Below are positions 1 to 8,538 of a stretch of DNA of 36,017 bases, in pieces. Within the stretch, counting starts at the first letter, position 1. Every line of letters begins with the position of its first letter. The translations under genes and the position numbers were made by a program. Under the pieces are notes generated by a model. That model searched no databases. It was not told where the DNA came from and saw nothing but the letters and a program-made list of their open reading frames with translations. Source of the DNA: Gymnopilus junonius (taxonomy: Eukaryota; Basidiomycota; Agaricomycetes; Agaricales; Galerinaceae); assembly GCA_015501075.1 (NCBI GenBank), contig JADNYJ010000327.1:1-36017 (forward strand), given 5' to 3'.

Positions 1-79
1 CCGCGGTGAAGAGTGCCATCATTGTCCAGCCCAAGCCTATCACTGTTCCAGAACCCGTACCCGTTTCTCCTTCTTCGCC

Positions 80-787
80 GTGTACACGAACGACGCGCAT
101 CTCCGTACGGACATTATTTGCATGGTCGCCCGAAAGGTCGTTGATATATTGGGGCAAGCGGGCATAGGATCCGCTCTGTTCGGTAGTTTGGCATGCTACT
201 TATACGGGAACACGCGGGCACCCAATGACATCGACATCATGGCCTTGCCCCCAGTTGGACGCTTCGTGACGGCGGAATGGGTGAAGCAAGCTATCGCCAA
301 CGGCGACGCAGAACATTTCAGGTTGGAAGCTGCGAAGAATCCTAACGCCACGTACCGCGTCTTGTATTATCTCGTCGACAGCGAACTGGCGCCATTTAAT
401 ACCTTTCACAGGGACAAATGCAAGATTGACGTGTTGCTCCCTGGAACTATGCACCTTCCATCACTTTCTGCATACGACGTGAAATGGAAAGGCGGATTCC
501 CCGTCATCCCATTCTCAGTTCTTCTGCTTCAAAAGTTGCAAGGGTGGGACGACCACAGAAGAATGCCCGAACCATATAAGTTTGAAAAACATATCACAGA
601 CGCATCGGACGTTCAAACCCTGTTGAAACTCGAACATATTGTGGCTTTGAGATTTTCTCGGCCTTGGAACAATCTCAATTTATTCAACGAAGAATTCTTT
701 GATTTATCTGCAAGGAGGGTAAAGGAATTTACCGCAATGTACCCTACCTCGAAAGACGACTGGGTTCGTCTTGGCTTCGATATCTAG
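80..787 (+). CDS. Nucleotidyltransferase-fold protein, 3' part (true start unresolved)
   Basis: Open frame of 235 codons ending in TAG at 785-787. Numbering from position 80, it carries the pol-beta-type nucleotidyltransferase signature: a Gly35-Ser36 turn in a hydrophobic stretch, the paired acids Asp50 and Asp52 in PNDIDIM, and a possible third acid at Asp117 in KIDVLL. Such proteins in agarics are usually unnamed and lack a demonstrated substrate, so the fold is an inference and no reaction is claimed. The codon at 80 is GTG, an unlikely start in a fungus; the first ATG in frame is at 122 and would cut into the domain. Bases 3-80 read in another frame as a Pro/Val/Ser-rich stretch typical of an N-terminal linker, so the gene probably begins outside the window and either has an unseen junction or a frameshift near position 80. 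Confidence 0.55.
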   Translation: MYTNDAHLRTDIICMVARKVVDILGQAGIGSALFGSLACYLYGNTRAPNDIDIMALPPVGRFVTAEWVKQAIANGDAEHFRLEAAKNPNATYRVLYYLVDSELAPFNTFHRDKCKIDVLLPGTMHLPSLSAYDVKWKGGFPVIPFSVLLLQKLQGWDDHRRMPEPYKFEKHITDASDVQTLLKLEHIVALRFSRPWNNLNLFNEEFFDLSARRVKEFTAMYPTSKDDWVRLGFDI

Positions 788-1098
788 GCCGGCAATTTTT
801 GGATTGATTATTTCTATACCCGGGTCACAACGAAATGTACTTTTAGCATTATTTTTGGTGTACAAGTATATGCAGTCTGATTAATTATGTTGTAATATAG
901 TACCATTAGCTACTTGTTGTATTACGTCGCATGACACCCTTTGAAGTGTTCGCAAAGAAAAATACAATTATTTGACAGAACCCTTACAGTCAAAAGTCGA
1001 CAGGGCCATGTAATATTTTCAAGAAGGAAGAATATATACACAGATGAGCACGGAAAGTAGTAGGATGGAAAAAGGGTATATACAACGCGGCATCGTGA

Positions 1099-2410
1099 TC
1101 AGAATGAAAATCCAACCTTCAAGCCCTGCGAGCGAAATTTTGTTAAACACTCTATGTCTACTTCATTGTCGTGTGATAATTCGACCTGAACGATTTTCAG
1201 GGGTGTGACACCATTGATAGCGGCATTAGCTCCCCATCGTTCGCTGACCATCATGGCAAATATCCCATCTGAAGTACTGAGTTGCCCTGTCAAGCAAATA
1301 GTAGTTAGTCCTGGGCAGATAAATGCAACACCGTTACGTCCTCCTAGTGCCTGCAATAGTTTATCCGACAACTGCGCGTTTAACCTATTGCTGTCGTCGT
1401 CGATAGTGAGACTTTGCATAGTAGGAAGAAGCGCAAGGATATCAATTAGAATGTTCTCTTGCAACAGAACGTTGTCAAAGTTTTTAACTTGTAAAGGCGG
1501 ACTTGAGCGTTCTATGAACTTCTGGAAATTGAGGGATTCCAAAGTTGAGAGCGGCGCAAGAAATCGGATCAGACCTGGTTTGATGATGCCAATCACCAAG
1601 GTCTGAAGTGACGGAAGGGTTACGGAATCAAGCAATAAGAGAATTCGAGGTTCTCCTGTGACGTGTAGGTAGTGAAGATAAGCCAGAGTGATAGGCGGTT
1701 GTATCCTGGCGGGTATGGGTGACAAAAGTAATTCGCGGCTAACGTTCTGCAGATGGCAAGTCCGCAGCATGGGAGAACGTTGGAATACTAATTGGTATTC
1801 TTCAGGAGACAAGACACATTCGAGGTGCAGATCAGTTAGTTGTGACCAAGGAAGGTTCTCCAGCAAGGGAAATACACCTCTTTGCTCCGTTTTCAAGGTA
1901 AAATCCGATAGAACTGGTGAATGGGAAAGGAATGCTTTGAATGAAGGCGGAATACGACCGCAGTAAAGTTGGAAGTGGAGCTGTTTCAAGTTTGATGCAG
2001 AATTTGCTTCTTCAGGGAAATCGAGGGTGGTGAATGCGGAAGCAGGGACAGAGAAGTACATATTTCTCCATCGGTTGCGCTCGGAGAAAATTAAGGATAA
2101 GATATGTTTGAAAGGTGGGTCCCAGGCATCCAAGCGATGAGTCGGAAGAAGGTTGACTGAAATTGTCAAGGGACTTTCTACTGAACGCTCGATCCAAGTG
2201 CGCAGGAGATAAAGCTTTGCTTCAGATATCGACTCGATAGAAAAATAAGACCAAAGCGTTGGATAGAAGAAGAGGGGGAGTGAATGACCTTATGACGTCC
2301 CAGTGCGGAAAATTTTCTGGCAAGGTCAACAGAAATACATGAGACAGTATCTCAACCGGGAGCTCGTGAATTTGGAAGACTATCCTCTCCAGTGAATCCT
2401 TGTATATAAG
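1099..2410 (-). pseudogene. F-box/LRR-like gene broken inside the F-box
   Basis: The C-terminal part (stop at 1099, open upstream to about 2289) has the Leu-rich repeats usual in agaric F-box proteins, preceded by TLWSYFSIES and LRTWIERSVESPLTISVNL-type text that normally follows an F-box. The F-box itself (ELPVEILSHVFLLTLPEN, then WDVIRSFTPPLLLS) lies at about 2365-2258 in a different frame. The expected core between LLLS and PTLW (a Cys-Ser-x-Trp-Arg motif, about 12 residues) is absent and the two halves meet out of frame near 2258. No intron fits in the gap. I read this as a small frameshifting deletion. Intact relatives act as substrate receptors of SCF ubiquitin ligases; this copy should not make a working F-box. 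Confidence 0.6.
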
Positions 2411-2609
2411 TCAAAGTGAGTCATAGAGCCAAGATCAAGTTCTAGTTAGCGCAGCGTGCAAACCTCGCTAGCCTTTTCTTTTTGCAGAGGGCTGCGAAAG
2501 GTTAAATCAATCACGTATTACTTTAGAATGACGTGAACTTACGAAAAGAGAGATACTTGGCTCCAAATTTCGGCCATGAATTGAATACTAGGTATGCTGA
2601 AAGGTTGAG

Positions 2610-3055
2610 TTACAGGCGTGTCAGCTCATGAACAGCTGGGCCACTCGGCTCCGCCGCTCTCAATGGCTGATCTGATATCGGTGATCCGGTCCACGGCCAT
2701 TCCTGGAGTACTTGATAAATTTGGCATCCGCCAGGGTCTTTATCCACCTCGAACTTTCTTCCTGTAACTTCCTCCTCAATCTCCGCGACTACATCATATC
2801 TAACCCGCAACGGCAACGAATTTAGCGACGTCCTGCATTCTGGTAAATGTAACGAGTTCTTGTCCTGTACCGGGAATATACGACTTTACCGCCTTGATAT
2901 CCCCGCCAAGCTAGGGTTTCGACGTGGCGAAAGAACTCGATCGATTCGCCTGTGGCTAGAAAAAGCGAGAAATGGCAGGGCACGAAGGTACCAACACTGT
3001 GAACGACGTCGTAGGGAATTGACTTTACTTATACAAAACCTGAAGTCTGTTGGAG
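2610..3055 (-). pseudogene. NmrA-like / isoflavone-reductase-like oxidoreductase relic
   Basis: Three stretches in different frames read in the order expected for the NmrA-like NAD(P)-binding family: a VGTFVPCHF segment (about 3010-2985; family members have RFVPSEF here), then YIPGTGQELVTFTRMQDVAK (from 2880 downwards; the family has a G-G/D-G-x-x-x-x-F-T-x-x-x-D-I block), then DVVAEIEEEVTGRKFEV (about 2800-2740; the family has a similar Glu-rich helix). The frame changes between each block and stops lie in the joins. The N-terminal GxxGxxG dinucleotide-binding loop is not visible. This is a decayed fragment; the family call rests on motif resemblance only. Confidence 0.45.
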
Positions 3056-3060
3056 CATAG

Positions 3061-3949
3061 TAGGTTCCGGGCGTTTGATAGTTTTAGAGTATTTTAGCAT
3101 GCAATATCGTATTGAGTGGGCAATCTTACTGAGATGCTAGACAGTGAATCAGCAACGTGCAGTGAAGCGGTGATTGAGCACTCCATCAGCTGTTTGGGGC
3201 TAAAAAGATACAGCTTTGTTACATCGGAGATTTAAAAGACAGGCAGCGAAGACCAGTATGGCCTTCCAATTTCAAGATTGTCATTCATCAACAACCTGTT
3301 TTGCTGTCGTTGTAGAAAGTATATGCGACACTGTCGTGACCCTTCTGCAGCGCCGCAGGTACAGTAGCGTACCAGAAGAACTCCTGAAGGAAGCATATTG
3401 CATTGCTACGAGTGTAGTGGCTTGTCGACCATGGCTGACGTTGCGACAGATATTCATGATCGGTTGGAAGATCATGTAATACACGCACTACTTCAAAAGA
3501 AGCATATAGTGTACAGCCTAATCCATGCAAGTAACACAAGAGGACCTTTCGACAGCCAGGGCGCCCTAATAGGTTGCTAAGTACGTTGCCAAGACTCAGT
3601 AGTAAGAGTAAGATCGCCGTCATGTCAGCGGGGCTTATCTGATTCTTACAGAGTGTTGAAGTGGTTGATTAAACTTGAATTGGAGTAAGAAAGTCATTTT
3701 AACATTGAGAAAGGTGGCAAGCGAATATTTGGATTTAGGTGAAGATGGATAGATGAAACTTTCCGCGTCAAGGAGAGAGTTGTCAGCATATGGGTGCATA
3801 AAATATCTCGTTTTTGCACATATAAGCGGCTGATAAGCAAGAACAAGTTACAATCCAAAAATAGACAAGAGGACCCGCTTTTATTTCGACTCCCGCATCA
3901 TCGTTGGCGCCTCCTTTCCAGTTTCTTGCCTTCATGGTAGAACATAACC
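3061..3949. other. No gene recognised
   Basis: Several short open frames overlap on both strands (for example a 111-codon one on the minus strand at 3288-3623), but none has a recognisable domain, consistent splice sites or codon use that stands out. I see no RNA gene or transposon ends here. Confidence 0.5.
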
Positions 3950-4150
3950 GTGCGGACTTTTCAGCGCAGACCTCTCCTTCAAGGCATTGAAAAGTACATC
4001 CATAATCATACAGTTTACAACGATATCATTCGTCCCTTACAGTCGTTTTATTATCCACCTCCTACGTTGACCTACTGTACATACGAGAATTCAAACGTAA
4101 GTATCTGGGCCGCAAGGCAGTCAGCGATATTGCAGGGTTTGTTATGATAC
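3950..4150 (+). other. Possible diverged copy of the small gene at 4335
   Basis: An open stretch reads LLQGIEKYIHNHT and ends YENSN just before GTAAGTATC (4098 on). The small gene at 4335 has the same spacing: SLFDICELFINSG and TNSK before GTAAGTACC (4490 on). After the GTAAGT both copies share the 13-mer GCAAGGCAGTCAG in otherwise diverged DNA. This suggests an old tandem duplication about 390 bp apart. The upstream copy has no good ATG and stops at 4145-4147, so it is probably non-functional. Confidence 0.25.
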
Positions 4151-4334
4151 TGTTAGTAACACCGAATAAATAACACGTTAGTAACACGTTAATAACACAT
4201 CTCACAAGGTGGGGTCAAAAAATCAATGTGATTTACTGTTAGATATTCCGGTAAAGCCTGTGGCCGGTTGCAGAAAGTAGCCGGATGAAGGAAGTCCTCG
4301 AAAGCGAAATTTTACCCCTCATCTCACTGCAATA

Positions 4335-4785
4335 ATGCTTTCAGAAGCTCAAGAAAGATCCCTCTTTGATATTTGCGAATTGTTCATTAACTCCGGCGAC
4401 AATGTCAATTTGGTTCATCTACTCCGAGCAAGTCAACTCTACGATATCAGACCGGGACAGTCCGGAATGGAATATCTAACCAATTCCAAAGTAAGTACCG
4501 AGGTGCGCCGCAAGGCAGTCAGTGAGAATACGCATGTCATGATGTACGTATGGATAACTTGATAACAATCTGCCGCGTCAGGCACTGACATTTCTGTCAG
4601 ATCTGCTGACGAAACCAAATACCTCCAAACGCACTCGCGGTTAGTTGAATGTATTTCGGTTGCAACCTTCATGCTAACCGTCGACTCTTTGCAGTTACCA
4701 CAGAGCCTTGTATGGCATAGAGAAGACATATAATATCAAGGTCTTGTCCCCTCCCAACTTCTCGCAATCTTCCCCAATTCCATGA
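4335..4785 (+). CDS. Hypothetical small protein, three-exon model (112 aa)
   Basis: Model: exons 4335-4543, 4601-4639 and 4695-4785. Both introns (57 and 55 nt) have good fungal signals: GTACGT with CACTGAC and CAG, and GTTAGT with GCTAAC and CAG. The joined frame is open for 112 codons and begins MLSEAQERSLFDICELF. I do not recognise a family; there is no signal peptide or membrane segment. The stop TGA at 4783-4785 overlaps the ATG (4782) of the downstream DUF3533 gene, and the putative TATA box of that gene lies inside exon 3. Overlaps of this kind are unusual in fungi, so either the two transcripts overlap or the last exon is wrong. The first exon alone could also be spurious. Confidence 0.35.
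4729..4735 (+). promoter_or_regulatory. Putative TATA box of the first DUF3533 gene
   Basis: TATAATA lies 47-53 bp upstream of the ATG at 4782 and is followed by a pyrimidine-rich leader, the usual fungal core-promoter layout. The second DUF3533 gene has a TATA-like site at a similar distance. Confidence 0.4.
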
Positions 4786-6771
4786 CCGCTACATCCAGAT
4801 CACTACCCTCTCCAAGCTCTTCCTTCAATGCGGTTTCAACGACGAGGAAAGCCAAGGATACTCACGGTTTTTCTGACACGTCAGAAACGGCGTCAGTTGC
4901 TCGCAAGACCTACCTGAAGATATATGTAGCAGGGACATTCTCAATCATTGTCGTCATTTTCGCTGTCTTCTCCATTTTCTGGGGTGCGCTATGGAAAATT
5001 CCTTCTCGCAACCTACCCGGATGGGTGGTGGTGCGTAGTCATGTCCATCACTCCTCTTTGCTGCTTATTAATCCTTCCATTTCTCCAGGATTTCGATGGA
5101 GGTTTAATAGGCCGCAATGTCGCACAGGCCCTGACTAATTCCAGCAGTTTGTCGGCCATTACGTGGACGGTTGTTTCTCCCTCGCAATTCCCCGGAGGCC
5201 CTTCAGACCTCGGAGCGGCAGTGTTGGATGAACAAACATGGGTTGCCATAACAAGTGCGTGTACGAAACTACTACTACCTTGAGTGAAGGCTGACAGCAT
5301 ATCAAGTAAACGAAGGGTCTACCGCACGACTGATGAATTCACTCGCCTCACCAAATGCAACATACGATGGCAGTGAGGCTATGACAGTCTTTGGAGTGGA
5401 GGCACGGAATGAGAATGCTTTGTACATCCGTACCGTTTCCATGCTGATTTCAAATTCTAACCCTTTCTTCCTCAGTCGAAATCTCATTTGGCCGTCTGTG
5501 AGAATATTCCTTCTGTCTGAATGTACATTTACTGAAATTTCCAAGGCTCAAGCATCGTTGGATGTTATCTCAGCAATGGTTGCCATTCAACTAGCGAAAG
5601 CAGTGGCGAATGAGACGAATCTTCCAGCAATCCTTGCAAATTCTCCTCAGAGCATTACAGCGCCACTATCATATCAACTCCAAAATCTCGCGCCGTTCGA
5701 CATACCTCTGTATGTTTACTCTTCACATGAACACATGACCACATGACAGCCGCTAATCATTACTTTGGGATACAAGAGCAACCGCAGTTACCTTTGTCGG
5801 ATTGATCTATCAGCTAATACTTTCATTTTTCATCGTTGTACGTACAATCCTGCCGTTACTGTCAAATAAGCCATCTGATATTTCTACTAGATGGTCGGCT
5901 TTGGCGCTCGTGAAGCGTCAGGCTTCGACAAATCCCTACATATCCGTTCTTTAATCGCTTTACGCCTAATTTCCTCCTTTGGTGCGTACTTCTTCATTTC
6001 GGTAAGTGAACAGTTTTAGTCTTTAGACTCTTAAGCTCCTCATACTTACTTTGTCACCCTCAGCTATTCTATTCGCTCCTTAGCGTGGCTTTCCAACTTC
6101 CATTGAATAATAGGTATGCTCAAATTCGATCGCCTGATGTCACGAATTAACTCCTATCTAGATTCGGTAATGCTGGCTTCCTTCTCTTCTGGATGCTTAA
6201 TTACGCCGGAATGCTTGCTTGGTAAGTTCAAGTTTTAATCCTTAAATAAATGTACTGAATTTATTAATTACTGTCAGCGGACTGGCATTAGAATCCGTGA
6301 TAACACTTCTCACGGCAAAAGGGATCCCATTCTTCATGATAATGTGGATTATCAGTACGTTGACACCCTTCCCCAGTTAGCACCCAGTCTCATACGACCC
6401 TCATCCAAGCCAATGTCTCCGTTTGTTCCTTTCCCATGGAAGTGATGCCGAAGATATTCAACTACGGACATGCGGCACCTTTCTTCAACGTCTCTCGTGC
6501 CATGCGCACAATCATTTTCGGCACAAAGAACAGAGGTGTGTTCTCTGAGATCCATGTTCAAATATTCCATTCATAGACTGATTCTGATCCTGCAACAGTT
6601 GGGCTCTCTTTTAGCGTTTTGATTGTCTGGATTTTCATTTCTTGCGTAACTCTGCCAATCTTCCAGTGGATTGTTCGCCGGAGGCGAGTTCCTCTTCCTC
6701 AAGTAACGGATTCATCTGATGAAAATGATGAAATCGAGGTCGAGGAGATTCAAGAGAAGAACACCGCATGA
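4782..6771 (+). CDS. SNG1-like DUF3533 membrane protein, copy 1 (457 aa, 12 exons)
   Basis: Exons: 4782-5030, 5089-5254, 5307-5421, 5476-5497, 5546-5709, 5777-5837, 5891-6001, 6064-6113, 6162-6221, 6278-6354, 6410-6535, 6599-6771. All junctions are GT-AG and the frame is continuous. The protein has a short cytosolic-type N-terminus, one membrane helix (about residues 45-70, ending FWGALWKIP), a large loop starting DFDGG, and five hydrophobic segments in the C-terminal half, ending with RRRRVPLPQ and an acidic tail. The block MPKIFNYGHAAPFFNVSRA followed by RTIIFGTKN is a hallmark of DUF3533/SNG1 (yeast SNG1 is linked to nitrosoguanidine resistance and is related to ABC-2-type membrane proteins). 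Substrate unknown. The 48-nt intron 5498-5545 is in frame; removing it restores the length seen in copy 2, so I treat it as real. Confidence 0.85.
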
Positions 6772-6966
6772 CCGAAACGATATCGATGGACAGCTGTAGC
6801 CTGTAATATATAACAGTGACCTACCTCAGGCGCACATTTGCATACCACTCACCTGAATAATTAATAAAAGATACCCCTCTGTCAAGTCCTATGCGACTCG
6901 CAACGTTGTCCACTACTTCGTAATAGTGAAATGGAATTGGAATTAGTTTTGACTGACTCAGGACTA

Positions 6967-7285
6967 CACTGCTGGCGCTGAGTAGTGTTTCTTGAGGAAA
7001 CGGTACCTAGGAAACATGTCATATGACTTTTTTTTTACTGTTTCCTCGCACGACGGGCAAGCAATTGTCCAAATGACCCAAAAGAGCACTTTTATGTTAC
7101 AAAATGCTCGTTTTTGGGCCGTTTGGACAGTTGCTTGCCCGTCGTGTCGAGAAACATCGGTCGGCCATACCAAATTAGGTAAGGCCGAATACTGGTTTCT
7201 GGAGAAACACCCAAAAGAAATCAGGTGACATGTTTCTTTCGGGCTGTTTCCCAAAGAAATCAAACAGAGGTCAATGCCAGCAGTG
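6967..7285. mobile_element. Candidate MITE with nested inverted repeats
   Basis: CACTGCTGGC at 6967-6976 is matched by its exact inverse GCCAGCAGTG at 7276-7285. Inside them GAAACATGTCA near 7011 pairs with TGACATGTTTC near 7228, and the centre is the 98-bp palindrome at 7049-7146. There is no coding capacity beyond frames produced by the palindrome. A target-site duplication is not clear (a CTA trinucleotide is found near each side), so the outer boundary is provisional. Confidence 0.4.
7049..7146. repeat. 98-bp foldback repeat, copy 1
   Basis: The left arm begins CACGACGGGCAAGCAATTGT and the right arm is its near-exact inverse, ending TTGCTTGCCCGTCGTG; arms of about 40-45 bp pair with a few mismatches around a short AT-rich loop. 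A second copy with the same length, arms and loop sits at 19080-19178, about 12 kb away. Short overlapping frames read here on both strands are by-products of the palindrome. Confidence 0.8.
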
Positions 7286-7383
7286 CTACTGCTGATTGCC
7301 ATTCACATGACGAGCATGCTTGCTAAGCGCTGACGTGCCAGACCTCTATTTTTACCGCATCTCTGAAGACTTTATTGCAGAAC

Positions 7384-7703
7384 TTAATGGCATCAGCGAC
7401 ATTGCGATTGACGAGGCTTATTTTAACTTACGACGGGACTTTCCTCACACTTGAAAACATCATTGATGACGAAAAAGGACGTCTGGTACCTCTTCCAGGT
7501 TTATCGACATATGCAATTGCAAAAATTTCGCTCTCCGTGGACTCCAGGCATTCGTAGATGCACGGAGGGAGATGGGCGACTCAGATGATTTATGGTTAGA
7601 AATCCACGGTGGTCCTCCTATAAATGAACAAGAGAAGGGATGGTTTGAGACTTATCTGAAGCTAGGAACCTCCAATGAGCATATTACTTGGAAACAGTTC
7701 TGA
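7384..7703 (+). pseudogene. F-box protein C-terminal fragment
   Basis: Two frames read consecutively: YDGTFLTLENIIDDEKGRLV-type text (about 7429-7500) and then LQAFVDARREMGDSDDLWL continuing to LGTSNEHITWKQF and a stop at 7701-7703. An LxxFVxAR helix close to the C-terminus is common in agaric F-box/LRR proteins. The change of frame near 7500-7545 could be a 51-nt intron (GTTTAT to CCAG) or a frameshift. No F-box and no start codon are present upstream, so this is a tail without a body. Confidence 0.4.
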
Positions 7704-8475
7704 CGACTTACGTCGAGGAATGGTCCATCTTAATTAATAGTTTTTTGTATGTTTGGCACCATCACACCGTGTAAATTTTAACTAGACTCATAGTTCGCGA
7801 GCTGCTTAATGGAAGGTTTAGGCTTTAGTAGTTTTACATAAAACGACAAGCCCTAGAGGCTCAACGGAAGGGATATTCGTGGATCTAGTCATCCGTACAC
7901 AAGGCGACCAAACTGAGCTGCAGAATGAAAAGACGACGTACTTTGAGTTTGACTCAGCACGTATTGGTAATACCTTACACATCAAGCTTATATAAGGGAG
8001 TTGTTTGCTTTGTCGACATCCGAGCTTTTCTTAATGTTAAAATAATCCCCTCCAAGCCTAGTTTGACGTACCTCGAAAATGGACCTTTACTCTCATAGCT
8101 AATTACTCGTATTCGGCTCTCCATGCAAAGGGTAATTGTAGGAATTACTTGGAAAGATGAAGAGATACTTAAAGGGCCAGTGAAAAAGCCGCCGGACCAA
8201 CTTTTTTCCGTTCCACGATGGCCTTCCGTCAGCTGAAAAATATTTCTCTTATACGCCCGCCCCTTACGGCGCTTTATAGGTCAGTTTTGGCCCTCTCTAA
8301 ACTTTGAAAGCGTATTCGGACAGGCTACAGAAAGCACATTCGGGCTTCGGCCTTAGAGGTCTTACTGGCACGACTGATAATTTCTGCCCTTGATCGCGCT
8401 GCTCCTGCTTAATATTGCAGAATCCGTTGACATAATTCACGGATAATCGTGCAGTCCTATCCGAATGCATTTCAG
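7704..8475. other. Gene-free spacer before DUF3533 copy 2
   Basis: I see no supported gene, RNA or repeat in this stretch; short overlapping frames only. The last few dozen bases before 8476 form the promoter side of the next gene. Confidence 0.5.
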
Positions 8476-8483
8476 TATAAAGG
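8476..8483 (+). promoter_or_regulatory. Putative TATA box of the second DUF3533 gene
   Basis: TATAAAGG lies 56-63 bp upstream of the ATG at 8539, followed by a pyrimidine-rich leader that ends CCCCACC before the ATG. Confidence 0.5.
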
Positions 8484-8538
8484 CCGACGAGATGGTTTGA
8501 TCTAAACTTTCCCTCCCCTTCGCACTCATATCCCCACC

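Noticed and set aside
6964..7302. Overlapping frames of 112 and 78 codons on opposite strands
   Set aside because: Both are products of the palindrome; the two strands read nearly the same text.
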